Shown piece after piece: positions 9,118-16,347 of a stretch of 46,622 nt of DNA. Position 1 is the first letter of the stretch. Each line of letters opens with the position of its first letter. The translations under genes and the position numbers were made by a program. Source of the stretch: Mucilaginibacter sp. Lineage in GTDB: Bacteria; Bacteroidota; Bacteroidia; Sphingobacteriales; Sphingobacteriaceae. Location: positions 1 to 46,622 of the forward strand of contig JAESTD010000332.1 in assembly GCA_016763755.1 (NCBI GenBank), written 5' to 3'. Below the pieces are notes generated by a model that had not been told where the DNA came from, did not search any database, and saw only the letters and a list, made by a program, of their open reading frames with translations.

Positions 9118-9807
9118 ATGCGCGTATTGTTTGTAGCAGCTACGGAGTTTGAAGTCTCGAGCCTGAAGTCGGAAGTCAAAAGTCGAAAGTCAAAAGAGAA
9201 TAATGATAGACAAGACTGCCAACTGCCAACGGATAACTGCCAACTGCCAACGGATAACTGCCAACTACTGGTAACCGGTGTAGGTATGGTAGCAACTGCT
9301 TATGCCCTTGGCCGCGAACTGGCAACTAACCAATATGACCTGGCTATAAACCTGGGTATTGCCGGTAGCTTTGATCGCAGTATTGCCCTGAGCGAAGTTG
9401 TTGAAATTACCGACGATACCATTGCCGAACTGGGTGCCGAAGACGATGAAAAATTTTTGCCGATAGCAGAAATGGGTTTTGGAAAAAGCGCCTTCGGCGC
9501 AACTAAACCTCTGGAAGAATTGATTGATCTGAGGCTGAGAAAATGTTCGGCGGTTACGGTTAACACTGTCCACGGAAATGAGGCATCTATCCAAAAATTA
9601 CAGCAGCGTTTAAAAATCCAGATAGAAAGTATGGAGGGAGCGGCGTTCTTCTACGCCTGTTCCGAGGCCAAAATACCATGCATCCAAATACGATCCGTAT
9701 CCAATTACGTAGAGAAACGCAACCGCCATGCTTGGCAGATAGGCCCGGCCATCAAAAGCCTTAATGAGGTAGCGAAAAAATTGCTGGGAGTGCTTAGTGC
9801 GATGTGA
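9118..9807 (+). CDS. mqnB: Futalosine hydrolase MqnB with an inserted low-complexity segment
   Basis: Cleaves futalosine to dehypoxanthinyl futalosine in the alternative menaquinone pathway. Nucleosidase signatures are MRVLFVAATEFEV at the N-terminus, TGVGMVATAYALGREL, NLGIAGSF and the active-site SMEGAAFFYAC with the downstream IRSVSNYVEKRNR. The start is ATG 9118; 22 in-frame codons upstream are not family-like. Residues of about 16-50 are foreign to the fold. They encode KSEVKSRKSK and two copies of the heptad CQLPTDN, translated from a 7-base word repeat of the type found in intergenic DNA. The reading frame is kept. The segment lies between the first strand/helix and the second strand, where a loop is expected. 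Confidence 0.9.
   Translation: MRVLFVAATEFEVSSLKSEVKSRKSKENNDRQDCQLPTDNCQLPTDNCQLLVTGVGMVATAYALGRELATNQYDLAINLGIAGSFDRSIALSEVVEITDDTIAELGAEDDEKFLPIAEMGFGKSAFGATKPLEELIDLRLRKCSAVTVNTVHGNEASIQKLQQRLKIQIESMEGAAFFYACSEAKIPCIQIRSVSNYVEKRNRHAWQIGPAIKSLNEVAKKLLGVLSAM
9166..9271. repeat. Heptanucleotide word arrays inside mqnB
   Basis: Four AAGTCNN heptads in register (9166-9193) are followed, after a short spacer, by eight heptads built on CTGCCAA and CGGATAA (9216-9271). Within the second array a 21-base unit is repeated perfectly twice (9216-9236, 9237-9257). Because 21 is a multiple of 3, it translates as a 7-residue peptide repeat. The AAGTC words match those in the TPP riboswitch insert at 18661-18726. 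Confidence 0.85.
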
Positions 9808-9811
9808 GAAA

Positions 9812-9868
9812 GTGTTCATGAGCGTTCACGCTTGTTCACGGTGTTCATGAGTGTTCAGGTGAACACTT
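9812..9868. repeat. Word array of GTTCA units with inverted end
   Basis: GTTCA recurs at 9814, 9824, 9834, 9843 and 9853 (spacing 10, 10, 9, 10) and is followed by the reverse-complement word GTGAACACTT. AAGTGTTC at the left end pairs with GAACACTT at the right end. It begins immediately after the mqnB stop codon. Confidence 0.7.
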
Positions 9869-9887
9869 GTAATGAAAAGAACAAAGT

Positions 9888-10019
9888 TGTCATTTCGAAC
9901 GATAGTTAGAACCGTAACGAAGTGGAGCTCATCGAAGATAAATCCTGTTATTTCTGCAAAACTCACATACTTTTAGAGTAACAAGATTTCCCCTCGCTGT
10001 CGCTCATTCGAAATGACAA
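9888..10019. repeat. Palindromic intergenic repeat, GTCATTTCGAA family
   Basis: Terminal inverted repeats TGTCATTTCGAA at the left and TTCGAAATGACA at the right enclose about 110 bases, which include a second partly self-complementary region around the CCTGTTATTT and AGTAACAAGA words. No ORF is seen. It lies between the convergent 3' ends of mqnB and gldH and looks like a MITE-like hairpin element. Confidence 0.7.
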
Positions 10020-10036
10020 TAATTTCTTAGGCTTTT

Positions 10037-10510
10037 TTACTGTGCCTTCTCAACCCTCAACCCTGCATCTGTAACCTCATGCAAAGGGTTATCGCGCATA
10101 TTCTGTTCTATCTCAAAATGCCACTTGCCGGTTGCAGGGAATTTGAATGCCTTGCGGATTGGGATCTGGTAACTATACATATTGCCGGTACCGCTGCCCA
10201 GCCACTCGCCATCGGGTTTGGCAAGCTTAAATTCGTAACGGGTAACCAGCGTTTTCTTGCCCGGAGAGGTCATTTTTACCAGCGTAAACATATTGGAATA
10301 GCGGTAGTTACCCGTTACACGAACGTTAAAATACAGGTTGTAAGGGATGTTGTTATCAGCAATATCAACATCATACTTAACCCGGTTAACGTACGACCAG
10401 TTATGGTTGGCTATTTCGGTGTTATCGTCCATAACCCGTGCAGGATCTGAACAACCCTGGGCAATTGCCGCTGCCATCAACCCTAATAATAAAGCTTTTA
10501 ACCTTGCCAT
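10037..10510 (-). CDS. gldH: Gliding motility lipoprotein GldH
   Basis: Outer-membrane-facing lipoprotein of the Bacteroidetes gliding/type IX secretion context. It has 157 residues with a signal peptide and lipobox (AAAIAQGC). The mature part contains the family-typical WSYVNRVKYDVDI, YNLYFNVRVTGNYRYSN and the C-terminal GKWHFEIEQNMRDNPL. It begins 3 bases after ricT in the order holB-ricT-gldH. Loss of GldH abolishes gliding in Flavobacterium. Many non-gliding Sphingobacteriaceae keep the gene, so motility cannot be inferred from it alone. Confidence 0.9.
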   Translation of the reverse strand: MARLKALLLGLMAAAIAQGCSDPARVMDDNTEIANHNWSYVNRVKYDVDIADNNIPYNLYFNVRVTGNYRYSNMFTLVKMTSPGKKTLVTRYEFKLAKPDGEWLGSGTGNMYSYQIPIRKAFKFPATGKWHFEIEQNMRDNPLHEVTDAGLRVEKAQ

Positions 10511-10513
10511 ATA

Positions 10514-11962
10514 TTACTGCGGGTTTTGTGGTGGTGCACTGTTGCCACGCTCCTGATTACCGCCGCCACCGCGGTTGCCACGGTGCCTTCTGTTACGGTT
10601 GCGATTATTGTTGCCGCTACCCTCAGGTCTTGGCCCGCTGTTCTGAGCGCCTTCGGCGCGTTCTCCCTGGGCCTGTTGAGGCTGTTGCGGGCGGTTGGGC
10701 CTGTTATTCTGTTGTTGCGGACGGTTGCCACCGTCTTCGCCCTGCTGTTTGCCTTCGGGACGAGGTTGGTTTTGCTGGCGGTTGTTATTATTATTTTCAG
10801 GGCGTTTGGCTTGCTGATCGCCACCACGGCGGTTGTTGTCGCGGTTTTTTTGCTTTTGTTTGTTTTTGTTGCGGCGCTCATCCAAACGGGTAAGGCTGTC
10901 CTGACCAACAACATTCTCGTAGTCAAGTACTTTTGCCGGTTTGGTTTCTACCTCGATCACTTCACCAAGGTCTTCAACCAATACACCCTCTTTGTTGAGT
11001 GCCTGTATCTCTTTAACGCGTTTAATAGGCAGCGGTATCCATGATTCGGCACCAGGGAAACTGAACCACATCATGCGTTTAAAGATGTCGGTTTTTTGCA
11101 AACGAGCGTCACCGTTCTGGGTCTTCAACACATTCACGTTATCCGGTATGTGTTTCAGCGCGTCCATATAAGTATCCAGCTCATAGTTAAGGCAGCATTT
11201 TAATTTACCGCACTGACCTGCAAGCTTAAGGGTATTTAAGGAGAGGTTTTGATAACGCGCGGCAGCGGTAGAAACCGTTTTAAAATCGGTTAACCAGGTA
11301 CTACAGCAAAGCTCCCGGCCACAAGAACCGATGCCGCCTAAACGGCTTGCTTCCTGGCGCATACCTATCTGGCGCATCTCGATACGGATGCGGAACGCCT
11401 CGGCCATTTTTTTGATCAGCTCCCTGAAATCAACGCGGCCTTCGGCTGTATAATAAAAGGTGGCTTTGGTTTTATCGCCCTGGTAGTCTACATCGCTTAT
11501 CTTCATCGATAAGTTGAGGTTAAGTGCCAGCGTGCGAGATTTGTGCATGGTTTCCCATTCCAGATCTTTGGCGGCTTTCCACTTATCTACGTCGGCAGGT
11601 GTAGCTCGGCGATAGATCTTTTTAACAACATCAGCCTCTTTAACATGGCGCTTATGCATTTGCATACGCACCAGTTCGCCGGTTATAGAAACGTGGCCGA
11701 TATCATACCCACCTGTTGTGGTCTCTACGGCAACAAGGTCGCCGTTCTCCAGGTAGATATTGTCGTTGTTATGAAAAAACTCCTTTCTCGATCCTTTAAA
11801 TCTTACCTCTATGATCGAAAAGGGCTTATAGTTAGTTGGCATGTCCATGTGCGACAGCCAATCGTGTACATCAAGTTTGGCGCAACCGTTAGTAAGGCAT
11901 GAGCCATTACTTTTGCAGCCTGCCGGCGTACATCCGCCGGATGAGCAACTTCCACATCCCAT
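10514..11962 (-). CDS. ricT: PSP1/RicT-family protein with basic low-complexity tail
   Basis: 482 residues. The N-terminus is a Cys-rich tag (GCGSCSSGGCTPAGC, residues 2-16). The PSP1 core spans about 60-275 and includes the Cys motifs GSCGRELCCS and GQCGKLKCCLNYE. In Bacillus the homologue is part of the Fe-S-containing Y-complex acting on RNA maturation and development. From about residue 350 the protein becomes an N/Q/R/G-rich unstructured tail ending in RNRNRRHRGNRGGGG, likely RNA-binding. The gene follows holB by 2 bases and precedes gldH by 3, so the three genes are one transcript. Long open frames on the opposite strand over the tail are composition artefacts. Confidence 0.88.
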   Translation of the reverse strand: MGCGSCSSGGCTPAGCKSNGSCLTNGCAKLDVHDWLSHMDMPTNYKPFSIIEVRFKGSRKEFFHNNDNIYLENGDLVAVETTTGGYDIGHVSITGELVRMQMHKRHVKEADVVKKIYRRATPADVDKWKAAKDLEWETMHKSRTLALNLNLSMKISDVDYQGDKTKATFYYTAEGRVDFRELIKKMAEAFRIRIEMRQIGMRQEASRLGGIGSCGRELCCSTWLTDFKTVSTAAARYQNLSLNTLKLAGQCGKLKCCLNYELDTYMDALKHIPDNVNVLKTQNGDARLQKTDIFKRMMWFSFPGAESWIPLPIKRVKEIQALNKEGVLVEDLGEVIEVETKPAKVLDYENVVGQDSLTRLDERRNKNKQKQKNRDNNRRGGDQQAKRPENNNNNRQQNQPRPEGKQQGEDGGNRPQQQNNRPNRPQQPQQAQGERAEGAQNSGPRPEGSGNNNRNRNRRHRGNRGGGGNQERGNSAPPQNPQ

Positions 11963-11964
11963 AA

Positions 11965-13119
11965 TTAGTTCGGTATATAGTGATTCCCCTCGGGGACAAT
12001 TTTCAAATGTAATATTTTTATAATCTGTAAAGATACGTCTAAAAACAAGATTTTAGGGTTTGCATTCCTTTCTATATGGTAATGCGCCGTTTCAAGCTCG
12101 CTGATCACCGCCTGTGCCATACCCAGATTGATCACGCCCGACATCTTTTTGGCCATTTCCATTTCATGCTCGGGCAGTTTAACAATTTGCTCTGCACCGG
12201 CGCGTAAAAGGCAGCATTCTCTCAAAAAGCTTATTCCGTATCTTATAAAATTCTTCTGATTCTCACGACCCATCTTGGCAGCCTGTTCCACAAAGCTCAA
12301 TACCTCGAGGCCTTTGTTACTTACGCATAAGCGCAGCCATTGCACAAAAAGTTCGTGGTAGCTTTTGGTGTCCTGCTGTAACATGCCCAATGCCTCGGTC
12401 ATGTTGCCGTTGGCCAGGTACGCTATCTCTGCAGCCGCCGTTTCTGTTTGGTGGTGGCGGGTAAGCATCTCGGTTTCGATATCCTCATAATTTAAACAAG
12501 GAATTTTAACAAGCTGGGTACGCGAGAGGATGGTGTTCAATATCTGATCTTGGTTTTGGGCCACCAGCAAAAACAATGTATTTGGCTGAGGCTCCTCTAT
12601 CACTTTCAGCAAAGCATTGCCCTCTTTATCCAGATACTCGGGCAACCACAAGATCAGGATCTTGTAAACCGACTCGAAGGGTTTAAAGCTTAGTTTCTTG
12701 ATGATCTGGTGGCACTCGGCAATGTTGATGTTGGCTTGCTTGTTCTCCGCATCCAGGTATCCGCGCCAAACGTCGAGGCTGAGGTATGGGTTGGCCGTGA
12801 ATGCATCGCGCCATTGCTCAATAAAAGTGAGGGCGTTATCATCTTTATGCTTCGCAAAGAAAGGGTATGAAAAATGCAGATCGGGGTGCATCAGTTTCTG
12901 GTATTTGCGACACGATGAACAAACCCCGCATGAATCATCGGGTTGTTTATCCTCGCATGACAGATACTGTGCATAGGCTACAGCCAAAGCCAAAGAACCC
13001 GACCCCTCAGGTCCCAAAAACAACTGGGCATGACTCACCCTGTTCTCAACCACCGAATTGATCAACCTTTGCTTTACCTCTTGCTGCCCTATGATCTCTT
13101 TAAACTGCATTTGGTGCAA
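11965..13119 (-). CDS. holB: DNA polymerase III delta-prime subunit HolB
   Basis: Clamp-loader AAA+ subunit, 384 residues. FKEIIGQQEVKQRL opens the domain. The P-loop is degenerate (GPEGSGS, no Lys), as usual for delta-prime, which does not hydrolyse ATP. A zinc module CEDKQPDDSCGVCSSC follows, then EEPQPNTLFLLVAQNQDQ and the arginine-finger-like TILSRTQ. Two starts are possible, ATG 13119 or ATG 13110. First gene of the holB-ricT-gldH operon. The upstream spacer shared with ruvX contains a perfect 25-base inverted repeat. Confidence 0.9.
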   Translation of the reverse strand: MHQMQFKEIIGQQEVKQRLINSVVENRVSHAQLFLGPEGSGSLALAVAYAQYLSCEDKQPDDSCGVCSSCRKYQKLMHPDLHFSYPFFAKHKDDNALTFIEQWRDAFTANPYLSLDVWRGYLDAENKQANINIAECHQIIKKLSFKPFESVYKILILWLPEYLDKEGNALLKVIEEPQPNTLFLLVAQNQDQILNTILSRTQLVKIPCLNYEDIETEMLTRHHQTETAAAEIAYLANGNMTEALGMLQQDTKSYHELFVQWLRLCVSNKGLEVLSFVEQAAKMGRENQKNFIRYGISFLRECCLLRAGAEQIVKLPEHEMEMAKKMSGVINLGMAQAVISELETAHYHIERNANPKILFLDVSLQIIKILHLKIVPEGNHYIPN

Positions 13120-13136
13120 GGTAAGGATTAGATTTT

Positions 13137-13247
13137 AGATATGAGATGTGAGATTTGAGACAAGAAGCGCTTTGTCTTATCTTTGAGGCAAAGATTTCAA
13201 TTGAAATGACAGTTTATCTCACGTCTCAAATCTCACATCTCATATCT
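13137..13247. repeat. Perfect 25-base inverted repeat made of GAGAT heptads
   Basis: Arms 13137-13161 and 13223-13247 are exact reverse complements. The left arm is built of heptads in register: TAGATAT, GAGATGT, GAGATTT, GAGAC. The 61-base centre carries the ruvX -7 element. The right arm ends 8 bases before the ruvX ATG, so it will be transcribed as leader RNA. Confidence 0.9.
13154..13185 (+). promoter_or_regulatory. Promoter of ruvX, partly inside the inverted repeat
   Basis: TTTG (13154-13157), 20 bases, TATCTTTG (13178-13185): both elements match the Bacteroidetes primary-sigma consensus with ideal spacing. The -33 element lies inside the left repeat arm, so the repeat supplies half of the promoter. 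Confidence 0.7.
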
Positions 13248-13255
13248 GCGAAGCC

Positions 13256-13663
13256 ATGAGGATTATGGCCTTCGACTACGGCACCAAGCGTATCGGCATT
13301 GCCGTTACCGACCCCATGCAAATAATAGCAACCGGGCTGGATACCGTGCACCCCATGCATATCATAGATTACCTGAAAAAATACCTGCAAGCTGAGCAAG
13401 TTGAACGCTTCATAGTGGGCGAACCCAAACAAATGGATAACACGCCATCACAATCGGCCATACATGTAAAAGGATTTGTGAATTTGCTGAAAAAGACTTT
13501 CCCTGAAATTCCGATCGAGATGCTGGATGAGCGCTTTACTTCAAAAATGGCTTCGGCTGCCATTGCACTAAGTGGCATGGGCAAAAAAGCAAGGCAGAGT
13601 AAGGAATTGGTGGACACGGTGTCGGCGGTGATACTGCTGCAGAGTTGGATGGAGAAACGCTGA
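13256..13663 (+). CDS. ruvX: Holliday-junction resolvase-like protein RuvX/YqgF
   Basis: RNase H-fold protein of 135 residues implicated in 16S rRNA 5'-end processing; older annotations call it a putative Holliday junction resolvase. Catalytic acidic residues are seen in AFDYGTKRIGIA (Asp 7), VGEPKQMDN and MLDERFTSKMA; the C-terminal VDTVSAVILLQSWM is typical. The start ATG at 13256 lies 71 bases after the -7 element. The 3' end is 8 bases from the GxxExxY cassette. Confidence 0.92.
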   Translation: MRIMAFDYGTKRIGIAVTDPMQIIATGLDTVHPMHIIDYLKKYLQAEQVERFIVGEPKQMDNTPSQSAIHVKGFVNLLKKTFPEIPIEMLDERFTSKMASAAIALSGMGKKARQSKELVDTVSAVILLQSWMEKR

Positions 13664-13671
13664 TGTCTTCT

Positions 13672-13708
13672 GAACCTTGATTCGCTTGATTAGATGATTT
13701 CTTGATTT
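13672..13708. repeat. Left terminal inverted repeat of the GxxExxY cassette
   Basis: 37 bases of CTTGATT-type words spaced 9, 9 and 7 bases apart. It is the reverse complement of 14105-14141 with a single mismatch. Confidence 0.9.
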
Positions 13709-13721
13709 CCTATATTGGTGG

Positions 13722-14105
13722 ATGAAGTATGCTGAGCTGACTCAAAAAATTATTGGCTGCGCTATGAAAGTTCATGGCGTTTTAGGAAATGGGTTTCAGG
13801 AAGTTATTTATCAAAGAGCCTTAGGCATAGAGTTTTCAAAAGCTAATTTGACTTATGCCCGCGAGTTGGATATGGTAATCTATTACGATGAGATAGAAAT
13901 TGGCACAAGACGGGTAGATTTTTTCGTTGAAAACGGAGTTATGGTTGAGCTAAAGGCAATAGTTAATCTCGAAGAGGTGCACTTAGCCCAAGCCATGAAT
14001 TATCTTGAGGCCTACAAAATGGAGGTAGGTCTACTTATTAATTTCGGATCGAAAAGCCTTCAATTCAAACGAGTTCATAACAACAAAATCCTAAAAGAGT
14101 ATTAA
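13722..14105 (+). CDS. GxxExxY family protein (PDDEXK-like nuclease fold)
   Basis: 127 residues. The name-giving motif is seen as GFQEVIY within VHGVLGNGFQEVIYQRAL. A PDDEXK-type core follows: RRVDFFVENGVMVELKA (Asp, then Glu-x-Lys), then AQAMNYLEAYKMEVGLLINFGS, which is typical of the family. The Asp and ELK spacing suggests an active metal-dependent nuclease, although no function is established for these proteins to my knowledge. It lies in its own transcriptional direction, same as ruvX, and is tightly enclosed by inverted repeats, unlike any neighbour. Start ATG 13722 has no clear Shine-Dalgarno sequence. A weak -7-like TATATTGG lies at 13711-13718. Confidence 0.9.
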   Translation: MKYAELTQKIIGCAMKVHGVLGNGFQEVIYQRALGIEFSKANLTYARELDMVIYYDEIEIGTRRVDFFVENGVMVELKAIVNLEEVHLAQAMNYLEAYKMEVGLLINFGSKSLQFKRVHNNKILKEY

Positions 14106-14141
14106 AATCAAGGAATCATCTAATCAAGCGAATCAAGGTTC
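14105..14141. repeat. Right terminal inverted repeat of the GxxExxY cassette
   Basis: 37 bases, reverse complement of 13672-13708 with one mismatch. It overlaps the final A of the GxxExxY stop codon. Confidence 0.9.
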
Positions 14142-14189
14142 GAAGATAAACGGCCCGGATGCCCCAAATCCCCATTAAAATAAAATTCT

Positions 14190-14197
14190 TACCTTTG
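14190..14197 (+). promoter_or_regulatory. -7 element abutting the methyltransferase start
   Basis: TACCTTTG (an exact TAnnTTTG) ends only 5 bases before the ATG at 14203. Transcription would begin at or next to the start codon, so the mRNA may be leaderless. Confidence 0.5.
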
Positions 14198-14202
14198 CCG
14201 CC

Positions 14203-14844
14203 ATGGAAATTCTTGACGCGGCCTTGCAAGGCTACCTTGATAACCATTGCGACCCAGAGCCGTTGGGGTTGCAAAAGATAAACCGGGATACTCATCTGAA
14301 GATGCTGAAAGCTAATATGCTATCAGGTCATTATCAGGGCAGGGTGCTGAGCATGCTCAGCAAAATGATGCAGCCTAAGCTTATTTTAGAAATAGGAACT
14401 TTTACCGGTTATTCGGCGATTTGTTTGGCCGAAGGATTGGTTGACGGAGGTATTTTACATACTATTGAAGTTAACGCTGAGTACGAGGAAATGCTTAATT
14501 CACATTTCGAGTCAACAAATGTGGATAAAAAAATAAGGCTCCATATTGGCCCTGCAGAGAGTGTATTGGCTGATTTACAAGAAAATAACTTCGATATCGT
14601 ATTTATAGATGCCGATAAACGAAATAATTTTAAGTACTTTGAGTTAGTACTTGATAAGTTAAGACCCGGAGGGTTAATAATAATTGATAACGTTTTGTGG
14701 AAAGGAAAGGTGTATGACGATGCCCAAAAGGATGCCGACACCGAGAGCTTCCGCAAACTAAATGAACAGATAGCTGTTAACACACAGGCCGAAAAATTGA
14801 TTCTACCCGTGCGTGATGGCTTATTGCTCATCAGGAAAAAGTAA
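14203..14844 (+). CDS. Class I SAM-dependent O-methyltransferase (caffeoyl-CoA OMT type)
   Basis: 213 residues. The SAM-binding motif EIGTFTGYSAICLAEG (about 67-82), HTIEVNAEYEEM, the metal/substrate segment DIVFIDADKRNNFKYFEL and GGLIIIDNVLWKGKV match the O-methyltransferase family 3. The substrate is not predictable from sequence; members methylate catechols, tRNA hydroxyuridines or other hydroxyls. TrmR-like tRNA modification is one possibility. Its stop is 3 bases before the next gene, suggesting a shared transcript. Confidence 0.88.
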   Translation: MEILDAALQGYLDNHCDPEPLGLQKINRDTHLKMLKANMLSGHYQGRVLSMLSKMMQPKLILEIGTFTGYSAICLAEGLVDGGILHTIEVNAEYEEMLNSHFESTNVDKKIRLHIGPAESVLADLQENNFDIVFIDADKRNNFKYFELVLDKLRPGGLIIIDNVLWKGKVYDDAQKDADTESFRKLNEQIAVNTQAEKLILPVRDGLLLIRKK

Positions 14845-14847
14845 ATT

Positions 14848-15405
14848 ATGAAGAAACTCCTAACTATTGCTCTTCTTTCAGTTTCAGCATTAATTGCATC
14901 AACTTCAATAGCTTCGGCTCAAAGCGTTTCGCAATCTTACATAGAGAAGTTCAAAGATAATGCCATTCGCATTATGCACGAGACCGGCGTACCTGCAAGT
15001 ATCATCCTTGGTGTGGCTATGCATGAGAGCGGAAGCGGAAAAAGCGCAATTGCCAAAAATTTAAATAACCAGTTTGGTGTAAAAGGCGGCGGTGGTGCCG
15101 TGTACTATAAAGGCAACAAAAAAGTTCGTACGTCTTACAAAAAGTACGATAGCGTGCTGGATTCTTTCAAAGATTTTGCCCGCATCATGACCGAGCGTAA
15201 GCAGTTTAGCCACCTGGCAGACAAGTTTACACAATACGATTATAAAGGCTGGGCCAAAGGGATACAGCGCAGCGGTTATTGCAGCAGCAAAAAGTGGGCA
15301 TCTCAGGTAATGGGTATTATTAACAGATACAGCCTCGATGAATACGATGATGATCCAAACCCGGATTCGACAGCAGCTAAAAAGCCAGAATTAGCAAGCA
15401 ATTAA
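14848..15405 (+). CDS. Secreted glucosaminidase (FlgJ/LytG-type) without LysM
   Basis: 185 residues with an N-terminal signal peptide (LLTIALLSVSALIASTSIASAQ). Glucosaminidase domain from about 29 to 170: the catalytic Glu is expected in VAMHESGSGKSAIAKNLNNQFG, and KYDSVLDSFKDFARIM and GWAKGIQRSGYCSSKKWA are family signatures. It should cleave peptidoglycan glycan strands in the periplasm. It is followed by a paralogue with the same domain, pointing to a tandem duplication. The short acidic tail (DEYDDDPNPD) looks unstructured. Confidence 0.85.
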   Translation: MKKLLTIALLSVSALIASTSIASAQSVSQSYIEKFKDNAIRIMHETGVPASIILGVAMHESGSGKSAIAKNLNNQFGVKGGGGAVYYKGNKKVRTSYKKYDSVLDSFKDFARIMTERKQFSHLADKFTQYDYKGWAKGIQRSGYCSSKKWASQVMGIINRYSLDEYDDDPNPDSTAAKKPELASN

Positions 15406-15454
15406 TTTTTCGCGATTTAAAAACCTTAAGTTTGGCCAGCTATAAGCAAACTCG

Positions 15455-16285
15455 ATGCGTAAACTTCTCATTTTATTAATTGCCGCTTTCTGTTTCACAT
15501 CATGTTCGGCAAAAAAAGGCACCATCAGCCGCAGCAAAGCCGGCAAAAACAATAAAGCAATTCAAAAGCGTAACCGCGAAAGCATTGCCGCCCATAAAGA
15601 TCTTACTTCGCTTGAGTACATAGACCGCTTTAAGGATATTGCCATACAGGAAATGAATGCCTATGGCATACCTGCAAGTATAACGCTTGCGCAGGGTTTA
15701 TTTGAAAGCGGCTCGGGCAATAGCGACCTGGCTAAATTTGCAAACAACCACTTCGGTATAAAATGCGGCAGCACCTGGACAGGCGAAAGCTATTATAAAA
15801 ATGTTGATAATGAGAATGATTGTTTTCGTGTTTATGCAAACCCCGAAGAATCGTTCCGCGATCACTCTGAATTTTTAAAGAAGAAAAACTACGCACGCCT
15901 TTTTGAATTGGATAAGAACGACTACAATGGCTGGGCTTATGGCCTTAAAGCCTGCGGTTACGCTACAAATCCAAGATACCCTCAACTGCTTATCAACATT
16001 ATTACCAAATATCAGTTAGACCAGTACGACAGACCTGAAGGGGAACTTGCCAAAATAAAACGCGAAGATCGTGTACTTGGCGAGATAAACGATAATGCCA
16101 ACACACCACAACAGGACAGCATCACTAAAACCCCACCCGACGATAAAATTTATACTGTAAAGCAGGGAGACACACTATACAGTATATCCAAACGTTTTGG
16201 TATCACCGTTGACGACCTTAGAGAGCTTAATAAATTGCCCGATAGCGGCATAAAGATTGGCCAGAAACTGGTAGTAGTGAAATAG
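15455..16285 (+). CDS. Lipoprotein glucosaminidase with C-terminal LysM
   Basis: 276 residues. Signal peptide with lipobox FCFTSC, a basic linker, then a glucosaminidase domain (about 45-190) with LAQGLFESGSGNSDLAKFANNHFGIKC (catalytic Glu), YKNVDNENDCFRVYANPEESFRDHSEFL and GWAYGLKACGYATNPRYP. A single LysM peptidoglycan-binding domain (YTVKQGDTLYSISKRFGIT, about 230-275) ends the protein. It is a membrane-anchored murein hydrolase, paralogous to the preceding gene. It is probably expressed with it (49-base gap). Confidence 0.9.
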   Translation: MRKLLILLIAAFCFTSCSAKKGTISRSKAGKNNKAIQKRNRESIAAHKDLTSLEYIDRFKDIAIQEMNAYGIPASITLAQGLFESGSGNSDLAKFANNHFGIKCGSTWTGESYYKNVDNENDCFRVYANPEESFRDHSEFLKKKNYARLFELDKNDYNGWAYGLKACGYATNPRYPQLLINIITKYQLDQYDRPEGELAKIKREDRVLGEINDNANTPQQDSITKTPPDDKIYTVKQGDTLYSISKRFGITVDDLRELNKLPDSGIKIGQKLVVVK

Positions 16286-16347
16286 TGTGTTAAAGATTGT
16301 TAAAGAATAAATCATCGCGCAGCAAAACTGTAACTTTAAAATCCCAA

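Larger units (their letters stand above)
13672..14141 (+). mobile_element. Inverted-repeat cassette carrying a GxxExxY gene
   Basis: A 470-base unit consists of one ORF between two 37-base terminal inverted repeats (13672-13708 and 14105-14141; 36 of 37 positions complementary, extending about 5 bases further with a one-base gap). The left repeat ends 13 bases before the ORF ATG and the right repeat overlaps the last base of its stop codon, so there is almost no other DNA. The arms consist of degenerate words CTTGATTCG, CTTGATTAG, ATGATTT, CTTGATTT. No target-site duplication is evident. Calling it mobile is an inference from this architecture. Confidence 0.6.

Noticed and set aside
9216..9264. 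Possible CRISPR-like or VNTR array
   Set aside because: The 21-base units are adjacent without spacers, only two full copies exist, and they are translated within mqnB; no cas genes are nearby.
10438..10926. Long open frames on both strands over the ricT tail
   Set aside because: They arise from the biased N/Q/R/G-rich coding sequence of ricT; their translations are low-complexity V/L/A/T-rich with no start context or family resemblance.
16297..16347. Upstream start for the carboxypeptidase-regulatory-domain protein
   Set aside because: The extra residues are polar and would bury the signal peptide that begins at 16348.
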